A stretch of 64,000 nucleotides of DNA from Nymphaea colorata (GCF_008831285.2 NC_045146.1:2690001-2754000), one strand, 5' to 3'; positions 17,360-27,751 are shown, numbered from the stretch's first letter. Numbers and translations: made by a program. Notes: generated by a model from the letters alone, not told the origin.

Positions 17360-17850
17360 ACAAAGGCCCTAAATATGGTTGAACCGGTCTAAAAATTGGA
17401 CGTACCGTTCAAAAAATAGACCGTATCAGTTCTAAAGCCCATTGAACCGCTTAAAATTGGCTAAAAACGGTTCCAGAACTCAATGAACCGGTCTGAAACG
17501 CCCTGAATCGGTCTAAATATCAAGTGAACCGGTCTGAAAATGCCCGAATCGGTTCGAAAATCAACTTAATCGGTTCTGAATTGCTAGAATCGGTTTTAAA
17601 ACTGAATGAACCGGTCTCAAAATGGTCCGAATCGAGTTTAAAAGGTCCAAACCGGTTCTAAAACTGAATGAACCGGTTCACCAAATGTCCGAATCGGTCC
17701 CCGAAGGTGCGAACCGGTTCCAAAAGGGTCCGAACCGGTCTAAAAACAACTGAACCGGTTCAGAAAAGATCTGAATCGGTCTGAAACAGAATGAACCGGT
17801 TCGATTCTTTTCAAAACTGGTTCTTTTCAAAACCGGTTTGATAATAACGA
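17360..17850. repeat. ACCGGT/ATCGGT motif array in Copia-1 leader
   Basis: Roughly twenty occurrences of gaaccggt or gaatcggt, many followed by t or c plus a run of A, are spaced about 20-40 bp apart, several as the palindrome AACCGGTT. The spacer sequences differ, so this is a degenerate motif array and not a simple tandem repeat. Confidence 0.8.
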
Positions 17851-17875
17851 ACTGTTTCTATAAAATTAAACCGCA

Positions 17876-18660
17876 TGGATACGGGTCGGGTCCGACATGA
17901 CCCGACGCGGTCCAAAAACACAGCGCGCGGGCGGGCGGGCGAGCGAGGCAAAATGAATTTTTTTTTTTTTTAAAGCTGATGGATCCGGATCGGGTCTATC
18001 AGGACCCGACCCGGGCCGACCCGCCCGCTCGCGCGAGCGGTCGCGGGCGTCGTCTCCACTGCTCGCCTGCCGAATGGCAGGCGGGCAGTGAAGCTCCACC
18101 GGCAGGCCACCCAACACCGTGGGTGGCCGCCGGCGGGTGCCGCCAGCGTCGCCGGACGTCGGCCGCCACGAAGGAGGGCCAACGCCCGCCGGAAACCGGC
18201 AGAAACGACCGGTTTCTGCTACGATTTCCGCCCCTTTCTTCTCTGTTTTGAGAACAGTTAAAAAACCGGTTGTCGACGACAGCGAAGGCCACCGGCGACG
18301 TTGGGTGGGCGCCGGCTGGTCCGACGGGCCCGTCCGGCGACAGCAACGTCGCCGGCGGTCGCCCTTCGCCGGCCGTCACACATCCCAACCGTCGCTCCTC
18401 ACTGCCTACTCCTCCCTGTGCCCCTTTTCCCTTTTCTTCCTCTTGTGTGGCTGCGACAGACGCAGGGGAACCACCGACGGGCCGCCGGCGGGTCGCGCCA
18501 GGACGGCCGGCAGACGTCTGTTCGCCTTCCGGTGATGGTTGCCTGCCGAAAACTGGCCGTCCCTTCGCCATGCTTCCCTGTGCCTCAGGCGACTGCAGTG
18601 GAAGCCCGACGGCTTCCGTTGCTCGCCCACAGTTTTTTTTTTTTTTTTTTGAAAAACTTG
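17876..18660. other. GC-rich block in Copia-1 leader, no recognised product
   Basis: The base composition rises sharply against AT-rich neighbours, and long open frames occur on both strands (for example 18709-17999 minus and 18119-18535 plus), as expected where stop codons are rare. The translations are Pro/Arg/Gly-rich and match no domain I know. A run of T (17959-17971) and another (18632-18651) lie near its edges. It could be captured host DNA or a family-specific leader. Confidence 0.5.
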
Positions 18661-18748
18661 CAGCCGAAGAACGAAAAGGGGAACATCCGAACGGGAAGAA
18701 ACGACGCACAAAATCATCGAAAAATCAACGATTTAACGAAGAACAAAG

Positions 18749-18761
18749 GCTCTGATACCAA
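18749..18761 (-). promoter_or_regulatory. Copia-1 primer binding site
   Basis: On the minus strand, TGGTATCAGAGCC lies two bases inside the 5' LTR. This is the classic plant copia site complementary to the 3' end of initiator tRNA-Met. Confidence 0.9.
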
Positions 18762-18762
18762 A

Positions 18763-19239
18763 TGTTGGGATTTCTCTCCATAATGCATATACAAAACCAA
18801 ACGTATATACCCTAAAACAGGATCATGCTCATGCTAAATCATTGAATCAAACATAACCTTAAACTTTAAAGTGGAAGCGTACCTGAATCCATCTGATCTG
18901 GTGCACGGGAAGATCGCAACAGGGTCTTCCAGGGTACATGCGGCGCGCTTGAGGTCTCTCTCAGATGGGGAAGAGGAAAACCCTAGAAACCAATGTTTCA
19001 GGCAACCATTGCACGACCCCAGGGACCACTACCATTATATAATGAGGACAATTACGGATTCAACCCATCAAAGAGTCTGTAATTGCGTATTGGTATCTAT
19101 ACATTTTAAAATTACCCCATACCATCTAAAATGACGTAATATCCCAAAATGCAATCACTTAAGCGGATATTTACGTTAAGACAGCCATAATGTCTGAAAT
19201 TCCTCATAGACATATGTCGGCCCACCAAAGGATCTTACA
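18763..19239 (-). repeat. Copia-1 5' LTR
   Basis: 477 bp, same ends as its partner, followed by AGGTC at 19240-19244. Compared with the partner I count roughly 11-12 substitutions and one small indel by eye. Confidence 0.93.
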
Positions 19240-19244
19240 AGGTC

Positions 19245-20559
19245 TCGATGTGTCGCCCTCCAACCATTCCATGACTCCAATAGGAAGCCCCTTTTCTGTA
19301 GTCTGGTTAACCCTGTTGTGCCCATCATGTTGCACCTTTCCCACTCCACCACATGAATACTAGCCACTACTTCCCCATAAAACCTCCAATCACCCAACCT
19401 GATTTTAGTAGCCAACCAGGTTTTCTGGCTGATCTGCTACTGTTGTTCTAGGTCAACTTTAAAATTTGTTGCTGGCAATACAACCAAGCTTCTGCTGCTC
19501 TTGTGTTAGCAACTGTGACATTACTGTGCTTAACTAAATTCCTTAGCTTTCATAGGTACCAAATGCAAATGTGGAATACATTCTTCCAGTACTTGCACAT
19601 GTCCTTGTTCTTGAATTTCCTTTTCATCTATCGGATAAGCACCTTTGTGACACCCTCAAAGAACCGAATTTTAAACCCAAATTGATGACTACCAACTTCA
19701 CTCCATAAACGTTTAAGTGCTTCATTGATTCCACTACATGCTCACAAAGCCAACACCTTAAAGCTAGTGACAACCTTAAATGCTTCTATCTGTGTTCTGT
19801 GGGGAGTACGTTTTCGCAGCAGATATAGAGGGTCCACACTACCCACGGGAGGCCATGGCTTATCCAAAAGTCTGCTCTCAGGCCTCCATTTGCCCTTTGG
19901 TGTGAACGAAGTCTCATATCGAAGGCCGACTGAAATCCTTAGTTGGGTTATTCTACCAAGATAAGCGGTCTGCCTACTAAGGAAATTTTAGCTGATCAGA
20001 CCATTAGCAATGTACTTATCTTCTATTAAGCAAACATCTATTGCAACAGCTATGACAAAGTTGAGGATTGAGCTTCCAAGCCACTGCTGAACCTAGCTAC
20101 ATTCTTCACCTGAAACTTGCTTCACTATAGGTTGATCCATCCAACAATCAGTCCATATTCTCATGATTTTGGCCGTCGCCAATGTCTCAATGAATCTGGG
20201 GGCAATCCAATTCCATGCTCAAAACAATAGTCTTCCAAGAATCCGACCATATCTTATACTATGCTATCGCCCACAGTCCATTACTCTGTAGATGCTTTCT
20301 TTTGATCACTTCAGCCCAAACAGACTGCTCAATTGAAGCTCTGCAAGCCATAAAACATAGGTTCGCCACATTCATCTCCCTCATTCTTCTCAGCATATTT
20401 CCTCCTTCTAGTTTTGCAAGGTAGACACAAGTCCATTTGACAAGATGATCCCTAAGCGCTTGATCCGTTAGACAACTTCCATACCGTGCTTCAATACAGG
20501 GTGATCCCTTTCAAGGCGTGCTTTACCATGCATGCACATCCTATGTAAGAAAGTAAGCA
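19245..20559 (-). mobile_element. LINE, middle portion after Copia-2 insertion
   Basis: Continues the same LINE on the minus strand. LEGGNMLRRMREMNVANLCF and SVWAEVIKRKHL (about 20270-20430) resemble the region after RT in plant LINEs (zf-RVT region). Many stops follow. The two flanks of Copia-2 carry the same TTACT and belong to one reading direction. Confidence 0.65.
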
Positions 20560-20564
20560 TTACT

Positions 20565-20850
20565 TGTTAACAGAAATACCAAGAAAACTTTCAAAGTGAA
20601 TTACTAGGGAGATGAAAATGAGAGACGAAAAGTCATGTCTGTTGAAAGATGAAAACTCATATCTATTGAAAGATGAAAAGTTATGTCTCTTTGGAATTAG
20701 AGACCCCTTATGTATCTCTTCTATATAAAGGAACCTCTCTACCAAAGGAATGCTAACAAGAAATGATAGAGTAGTGGACGTAGGCCTATTGGCTGAACCA
20801 CTTTAAAAATTCAAGTCCCTTTAATTATTTCTTCATTTTGATTTCGAACA
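20565..20850 (+). repeat. Copia-2 5' LTR
   Basis: 286 bp, TGTTAACAG...ATTTCGAACA. It contains about three units of a motif like gatgaaaagtcatgtctgtt, where the 3' LTR has fewer, which accounts for part of the length difference. A tatataaa box (about 20732-20739) probably marks the element's own promoter. Confidence 0.85.
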
Positions 20851-21124
20851 TGGTATGAGAGCCACTGGTCCTTGTTAGTGCTGCTGCTAGATCCTAAGGA
20901 TTACATCTTGTATTGTCGCTTTTCATTCTCATGGTAAATCAAGAAGCATCATCAAATACGGAAGTCAACTCTAATATATATATGAATTTTCTTGCTTCTA
21001 CTTTTCAGTACCCAAGCAATTTATAGCACATTCTCACCATCAAGTTAAATGTTGAAATTTATCTTATTTAGGAATCTCAATTCACCTCAATCTTGATCTC
21101 ATTTGATCTTATGAGATATATTGA

Positions 21125-21840
21125 TGGAAGCAAACCTGCTCCGTCAATGTTTAGATGTGGAACAACTGAAATTAGTTCGAAATATATTGAATGGTTGAGA
21201 AAGGATCGATTACTTTTAACTTAGATTAAGTCCTCTGTATCTAAAGCAATACATACTCAAATTATTGACTTAAAAGCATCTTTAGAGGTTTGGAGTGCTC
21301 TTAAGCAATCATATGCTGCTCAATCTAGGGCTCAAATAATGCAGTTAAAATCACAATTTCAAGATTTGAAAAAGGGGTCTAGTTCTATGGATGTTTATAT
21401 AATAAATAAAACAAAAACTATTGCTCATCAACTAGCCATTGCATCCAAACCTGTTGATGAAGATGATCTTGTTCTTCAAATTCTTAGAGGATTGTTAAGT
21501 GAATATCTTGCTTTTAAAGTCAGTATGGAAACTCGAAAGGATCATGTCTCTTTGAATGAACTTCATGCGCTTCTTCTCATACAATAAGCCAACTTAAAAA
21601 AATATGATTATCAAACTTTTGAATCTATAATGCATGCTGCGATTATTTTATTAAAACAAGTTTACAATAAGCAAACCAATTATAGAGGTCGTGGTAGAAA
21701 CAACTACCAATCTAGATGAGGAGTACGAAAAAGTGAGCAATACAAAGGTGATCATCTTGTGTGCCAAATATGTGGAAAAGTTGGTTATATTGCAAAGTTT
21801 TGTTGGTCATATACTAACTTGCTTAAAGAAAAAGTGACAA
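21125..21840 (+). pseudogene. Copia-2 gag remnant
   Basis: Encodes a copia gag (UBN2-like) protein including MQLKSQFQDLKKGSSSMDVY and LVLQILRGLLSEYLAF, then an RGRGRNN stretch. The zinc knuckle CQICGKVGYIAKFC has Y where the CX2CX4HX4C pattern needs H. Stop codons occur at about 21586 and 21717. Confidence 0.8.
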
Positions 21841-21889
21841 TGTCTCCTCAAGCATATCATGCAGTTTCTTCTAGCATTTTGAATCAAGA

Positions 21890-23190
21890 CACTGGAGATG
21901 ATAATTGGTATCCTGACTCCAGTGCGGCTCATCACATCACCAATGATATTAATAATTTGTCCATTCATGCAAAATATAAAGGCAGAGATGCAGTAAAAGT
22001 TAGATATGGATCAGGTTTGAGAATTTTTCATATTGATTCTTCAAAGAATATCAAAATTTAGTTTTAAACGATCTTCTTTACATGCCCAAAATAACAAGGA
22101 ACTTGTTATCCATACAACGTTTTTCTAAGGATAATGAAGTCTATTTTGAGTTTCATCCTAATATGTGTTATGTTAAGCAGCAGCGAACATAAAAAATTTG
22201 TCATCAAAGAACTAGCAGTGATGGACTATATATGATATATCTTAGTAGCAGAAAAAAAGAAGCGCAACTTGGAGAAAGACAGACTATTGGGCAGTAGCAC
22301 AAAAGGCTTGGTCACCTTTCATTTTCCATTGTTAAGAAGGTTTTGAACAAGTGTGATTTGTTTTTTTATGATGATTGCTTGAATTATTTGTGTGAAGCTT
22401 GTCAAAAAGCTAAGAGTCATAAACTTCCGTTTAATGCTATTTCAAATAAGGTAAAACGCCCGCTTGAACTCATTTATTCTAATGTATGAGGTCCAGCTTC
22501 GGTGGAGAGTGTGAATGGTTTTGAGTACTATGTGATTTTTATGGATGCCTTTTTAAGGTATACTTGGATTTATTTGATGAAAAAAAATCAGACATTAGTC
22601 ATGTTTTTTTAAGCTTTCAAGACACTTTCTGAAAATCTCATTGGATACAAGATAAAATATTTTCACTCAGATTGGGGAGGAGAATTTTAAGAGCTTCAAT
22701 CTTATATTGTCGATAATGGGATTTGACAAAGAATATCATGTCCTCATACCCCTGAACAAAATGGAGTAGCTGAAAGGAGACATAAACATATTGTTGAAAC
22801 AAGTTTATCTCTAATGACAGAAGGTAATATTCCCAAGAACTTTTGGTTATATGTTTTTTATACTGCTGTTTATTTGATTAACCGAATGCTAACCAAGATT
22901 CTTGATTTTGCTTCTCATTTGAAAAAATTGTTCAAAGAAAAACCTGATTATGGCTTCCTCAAAATCTTTGGATGTGAATGTTTTCTTTGTTTAAGAGCTT
23001 ATCAAAAACATAAATTAGATTACCGATCTAAAAGATGTGTTCTATTGGGCTATACGCCTCAACATAAATGATATTATTGTTTGGGTGTACGAACCGATAA
23101 AATCTATATTTCGAGGCATGTCCAATTTAATGAGAGAAAATTTCATTTTATTGATACTCAAGAAACTTGAACTCAAATTCTAAAAAGTCA
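21890..23190 (+). pseudogene. Copia-2 protease / integrase remnant
   Basis: WYPDSSAAHHI marks the protease site (family usually DSGA or DSAA). HKRLGH and CEACQKAK give the integrase zinc region. IFMDAF, FHSDWGGEF and PEQNGVAERRHKHIVE carry the three acidic catalytic residues. In-frame stops at 22295, 22487 and elsewhere inactivate it. Confidence 0.85.
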
Positions 23191-23379
23191 AAACCAAGCT
23201 ATCATTTTAACATCCCCTCATGAATATAAGTTCTCAAACCCTAAAATACCATCATCTAGTACATCCACAACATCAAGGGAACTTCAGTCTGAAACAAATA
23301 GTGAATCCCAACGTGAAACTCTTGGAAATCAGGAGTCAACCCAATCCAATGAAAATGAACCAAATAAAGAACGAGTCCA

Positions 23380-24975
23380 TCTTATGACTACTAGATCTCA
23401 AGTGGGAACCTTCAAACCTAATCCTAAATACAATGAGTGCCATATATATTTTTCTAGCCAACACTCTTTTCCAAGAGCTCTTGTCTCCACTTTTCTTGAA
23501 GACAAAGAACACTCAAATTTCAAAGAAGCATATGAAGATGAAAATTGGAGGAAGACCATGCAAGAAGAATATGGTGCTCTTATTAGAAACAGTACTTGGA
23601 AACTAATTCCAAAGAAAGAAGCCAAACACATTGTAGGATGTAAATGAGTGTTCAAAATCAAGCGAAAGACAGATGGATCGTTGGAAAGGTACAAAGCTAG
23701 ACTCGTCACCAAGGAGTATAGTAAAAAAGAAGGAATTCACTAGACTGAAACATTTAACCCTGTTGTGAAGCCTATTACAATTCGGACAATATTAGCTATT
23801 TCTATTAGTCACAAATGGAAAATACATCAGCTGGATATTTAAAATACATTTCTATATAGATCTATTTCAGAAGAAGTTTATATAGTTCAACCACCTAGAT
23901 TTTAAAATCATTATTTCTCAAATCATGCATGCAAGCTTGAACGTACTTTATATGGTTTAAAACAGGCTCCTAGAGCATGGTTTGCCTGTCTTAGTCTATT
24001 CCTTCAAATCTTAATTTTAAAGGAGCTCAAACATATTCATCTCTTTTGATTTTAAGAAAAAGAGAAATATTTCTATTTGTTTTGGTATACGTGGATGATA
24101 CGATCATAACAAAAAGCTCACCTGAATATATTCACAAAATTATTTGTCAATTCAAAAGTGAGTTTACCATTAAAGATATGAGTGCAACAAGAATTGACAA
24201 TAAGCTAATATTGTCTCAAATGAAATATATATTTGAGTTTCTCAAAAGAACAAATATGTTTGGAGCTAAGAAAGTTTCAACTCTCATGGCATGCTCCCCT
24301 GCTTTATCTGCTCAATCTGAATAAAATTTTTATGATCCAACTCTTTATCGCAGCATTGTTGGCGTTCTTCAATACTCTACTATGACTCGCTCATACATCT
24401 CTTATGCTATCAATAAGGCTTGTCAATACATGCATCATCCTATTGATGCCCATTGGGATGCCGTAAAGAGAATCTTAAAATATTTGAAACACACTATTGA
24501 TTATGGTCTTGTTATTAGACCTAGTTCAGTTCTTAATATTAATGCTCACGATGATGCAGATTGAGCAAGATGTCTTGATGATAGATGGTCTACAGGTGGA
24601 TATGCAGTATTTATTGGATCCAATCTAGTTTCATTGAGTGCTGAAAAGCAGCAAATTGTCTCTCGTTCTAGTATTGAGGCTGAGTATCGATCTATTGTCA
24701 ATACTACTGCTGAAATCATGTGGCTACAATTTTTATTAAAATAACTTTGTGTTGTTCAATCACAACCTCCCATATTATGGTGCGACAACATCGGCGCAAC
24801 AGCTCATCTTAGGTATCATAGCCACAACAAACACAGAGAGATTGACCTTCATTTTGTCCGAAAAAAATTGGCTAAAGAAGATTTGAAAATTCAATACATC
24901 TCTTCCAAAGATCAAGTTGTTGATATTTTAACTAAGCTACTTAGTAAGCAGCACCATTATCAAATAATTAACAAG
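23380..24975 (+). pseudogene. Copia-2 reverse transcriptase / RNase H remnant
   Basis: MTTRSQVGTFKPNPKY opens the RT region. NWRKTMQEEYGALIRNSTW, RYKARLV, TLYGLKQAPRAW and the active site YVDD (24088-24099, intact) follow. RNase H motifs include [18 protein letters not shown] and HFVRKKLAKEDL near the end. Stops (for example 23645-23647 and 24562-24564) and frameshifts near 24.0 and 24.2 kb break the frame. Confidence 0.85.
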
Positions 24976-25003
24976 CTCAATCTCATTGCTGGAGCATTGA
25001 GCT

Positions 25004-25205
25004 TGTAAAAAACATGTCTCTTGAGAGACATAAAGTCATATCTGTTAAAAGATGAAAAGTTATGTCTCTTGGGAATTAGAGACCCCTTATGTATCTCCTT
25101 CATATAAAGAGCCTCTCTACCAAAGAAACACAAACAAGAAAGCCTATTGGAATCACTTTAAAAGTTCATGTCCCTTTAATTATTTATTCGTTTTGATTTC
25201 TAACA
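25004..25205 (+). repeat. Copia-2 3' LTR
   Basis: 202 bp, TGTAAAAAAC...TTTCTAACA, preceded by a purine-rich tract (gctggagcattgagc). It aligns to the 5' LTR with many differences and is 84 bp shorter. Confidence 0.85.
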
Positions 25206-25210
25206 TTACT

Positions 25211-26480
25211 TCCATGAAGCTAATTGGCTCTGAATCTTCAAGACCAGTTCATGCCCCAGGTTTGTTGATAGATTGCCCATTTGAAGTGGCAATCCAAGGT
25301 ACTTGGTAGGAGCATGGCAAGGCACCAGTTGCCTGACTTTTAGTTTTGCAGCTTGCAAAAATACTGAACACACTTATCATGAATGAGAACAGGGGCTTCC
25401 ACCACCCTGACACCCACTTGAAGGCGATGAATTTTGTTCCTAGATCTCTTACCTTTCACATATTTGTGAAAGAATTTGGTATTTGAGTCGCCTTCATTTA
25501 ACCATTTGATGGGAGATTTTTGTCTTGAGTATGCCTCTTCCAAGGCCAAGAGGTAGCCCAATTCATGGTGGAGCTTCATTTCCTCGTCATATCTCTTCAC
25601 TGAGTTGGTTTCATTTTCTTTTTGAATGAACCCAAGAGCTTGTCGGTACCAAGTAATGTGCTGCTGGAGCAGGGAGAACCTATGACGTTTTCAAGCTATT
25701 AACTCATCTCGAACAACTTCAAGTTTAGACTGAAGATGAATCATAGCACACCCATTCACCTCCTGTCCCAAGCACTGCTGACTATAAATCTGCATTCTTC
25801 GAAAAAATTCCAATAATTATAGAAACAGATCTACATCGCACAACAATAAAATCACCAGAGCAAACAAAAGGAGAGACAATTTGGCTCAGCACAGTAGAAA
25901 GCTCATGAAATTGCTTGGACCAGACCCTATAATCTGTATCTAAATGAACAGCCATTACATCAAAAACTCTTTCATTCTCTATGGAGCATAAAGTCAGCCG
26001 AACAAAAAAACGTATATGATGCCATGTCAAACACATTTACATCTTCAGAGTTCCACACCACTAGAATTAGGAAACTTGAGTGCAATTTTCATCAAGTCTA
26101 CCTGAGAGAGCTTTGTGTCTATCAGAATGATCACAGAGGGCTTATGATCAGCCACCTGCTGTAGGAGATCTCGCTGGGCAGAGGACCGAGCTAGTCCTCT
26201 AATGTTCCATGAGAGAATCCGCATCCCACCCTAGTGGTGATGAGGGGTTCTAGCTACCAAGATCAGGGGTTCTAGCTTCCAAGGCATCACCTTCCAGCCC
26301 ATTGTCATTCTCTTTTTCTAGCTCAAGCTCCTCCACTCCATACCTGCTGGTGTGCCTCCTGCAGACATCACCACGTCCTTCTCCTATTCAGCCATAAGAG
26401 TGTCTCACCCGATGAGAAGCCAAGAGTGGTTCAAAGTAATGGAGATTGTATCCGTGTTTAAGATTTGAAATACATAGTTT
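25211..26480 (-). mobile_element. LINE (L1-type), 5' portion: endonuclease and linker
   Basis: Minus-strand non-LTR retrotransposon. ORF2 begins at 26224 with MRILSWNIRGLARSS, the start of the L1 apurinic-type endonuclease. Further on are YRVWSKQFHELS and CSGDFIVVR, then, after an apparent deletion, the linker with QKSPIKWLNEGDSNTKFFHK (about 25470-25540). The reverse transcriptase core is missing: after the stop at 25340 the next recognisable sequence is YLGLPLQMG (25274-25300), from the end of RT. The 5' boundary and ORF1 are unclear; a short acidic stretch at 26280-26400 may be the end of ORF1. Confidence 0.8.
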
Positions 26481-27340
26481 CTCCATTTTGACATAAGATA
26501 CCTATTAGATCTAGCAAGTGCATTTGACCTCGATCTTTCCCATGGCCAAGATAAACATTGTTAAGGACTTTCTGACAAGAGACAATACTCTTTCTGGATT
26601 GAACTCATGACGTCCTTCATGTCTGGGCCAAATGACTTAAGTCTATGGTTTTTATTCATTGACGATTACGTGAAATTAACCATAATTCTTTCTGCATGCA
26701 AAGCCACTCGGACGTGCCACTGTTGGTACCAACTGCAATATTCTTAGCAATTAAAAGCTTTCCTTTCAGTTAAAGGTTTGCCGTTGCAAGAACTGTTCCT
26801 TTTTCTCTTTACAAGCATCGTATGGCCTACAGGCTACTTGTTTAAAGGGCCTACAGGCTACTTGTTTAAAGGAGCGTGGACGGAAAAAGATTTCGGGATC
26901 GAAAATAAATTGTCTAGGGAAAGTAATACAAAGCATGGGAAGATGTGACACAGCTTTGCCTGCAAAATTATCTGTCCATGATCAAAATGTTTTTTCTTTA
27001 ATGCTGACTCATGGGAAATTGCCCCCATGTCATTTTTGTGGTAGAATTCAATAATCTTGATTGACATATCAAGAAGAGGCTGAAGCTCCTCCCTTTTCCT
27101 CTTGTCTAGAAGTCTAGGAATGCATTGGAACTTGGGTAGGCCAAGAAGTACACCCATCAATTAGAATGTGTCACATCCACTATTTGTAGTTCAAAACAAT
27201 AACACTTACAGAAGTCAAACTAATGTCTTAATATTCACTTACCTACTAATTCGACCAAGTACACAACACCTCCAAGGTATCTGTTTGAGCAAGAATGACC
27301 TAAAAGATCTGTCACACTCACCTTTGTTATTTCTTTTTTA
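26481..27340. other. Unassigned stretch between LINE and MITE cluster
   Basis: A 100-codon minus-strand frame at 27160-26858 resembles no family I know and has no splice or codon evidence. Apart from a 23-bp tandem repeat, nothing is recognised. Confidence 0.4.
26823..26872. repeat. Perfect tandem of about 23 bp, two units
   Basis: gcctacaggctacttgttta followed by aag occurs twice in a row, separated by two bases. Confidence 0.8.
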
Positions 27341-27342
27341 AA

Positions 27343-27463
27343 TTTTTTAGCACACTGATAACATCTCTCCCCATTCCCTTTTGTTTTTATCAGGGGGTGT
27401 TTGAATGACAAATCTAAAATTTTTAGGACACTGATAACATCTCTCCCCATTCCCTTTTGTTTT
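27343..27463. repeat. Partial tandem duplication next to the MITE
   Basis: acactgataacatctctccc and following bases to cccttttgttttt occur at about 27353 and 27430. A further MITE-type end (gggggtgtttgaatgac) lies between them at about 27394. Confidence 0.75.
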
Positions 27464-27504
27464 GAGAGTCAAAACTTCGGTTTTGCCCCAAAACACCATT
27501 TTAA

Positions 27505-27675
27505 GAGTGTTTGGATGACATTAAAACTAGATTTGTTGAAACCTGGTTCTCACCCCATGTTTTTCACTTATCCAAACATCCAAACCAAGTTTACAAAACT
27601 GAGTTTTGAACCAAGTTTTCAAAAATTTAGTTTTCACAAAACCAGCTTTGGTGATAGTGTCATCCAAACACACCC
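27505..27675. mobile_element. 171-bp inverted-repeat element (MITE) flanked by TTAA
   Basis: Left end gagtgtttggatgaca and right end tgtcatccaaacacaccc are inverted repeats, flanked on both sides by TTAA (27501-27504 and 27676-27679). The interior is also largely self-complementary (aaacttggtt / aaccaagttt type). The GTGTTTGG end resembles Tourist-like elements, but family assignment is not certain. Confidence 0.7.
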
Positions 27676-27748
27676 TTAAAGTTTAAGGTTCTCTCGTCCA
27701 CTTCCTTTTATTTTACATTCCTTCTTGTGTTGTTACCAATAGTTCGAT

Positions 27749-27751
<3 letters not shown>

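Larger units (their letters stand above)
12824..19239 (-). mobile_element. Copia-1: Ty1/copia element with intact LTRs but incomplete pol
   Basis: LTR retrotransposon read on the minus strand. LTRs are at 18763-19239 (5') and 12824-13299 (3'), begin TG, end CA, and are flanked by the 5-bp target duplication AGGTC (12819-12823 and 19240-19244). The primer site reads TGGTATCAGAGCC just inside the 5' LTR (18749-18761 on the opposite strand), complementary to initiator tRNA-Met. A purine tract (AAGTGGGAGA) precedes the 3' LTR. Coding remnants in order are the gag zinc knuckle, the protease/pre-integrase region, reverse transcriptase and RNase H. The integrase catalytic core is absent. LTR differences are about a dozen in 476 bp by eye, mostly transitions. 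It inserted into an older LINE. Confidence 0.93.
20565..25205 (+). mobile_element. Copia-2: degenerate Ty1/copia element
   Basis: Older LTR retrotransposon on the plus strand. The 5' LTR is 20565-20850 and the 3' LTR 25004-25205, with TTACT on both sides (20560-20564 and 25206-25210). The primer site TGGTATGAGAGCC (20851-20863) has one mismatch to the usual initiator-Met site. Gag, zinc knuckle, protease, integrase, reverse transcriptase and RNase H follow in standard order, but stops and frameshifts are frequent. It sits inside the LINE. Confidence 0.92.

Noticed and set aside
17876-18120. Possible CpG-island promoter inside Copia-1
   Set aside because: Base composition alone; it lies within the retroelement leader and no TATA or transcript evidence is visible.
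18270-18783. Overlapping 160-codon frames on both strands near 18.3-18.8 kb
   Set aside because: GC-rich DNA lacks stop codons by chance; translations are low-complexity and lie between an LTR and gag, so no gene is called.
13138-19139. Near-identical frames at 12961-13194 and 18871-19134 as a duplicated gene
   Set aside because: These are the two LTRs of Copia-1, not genes.
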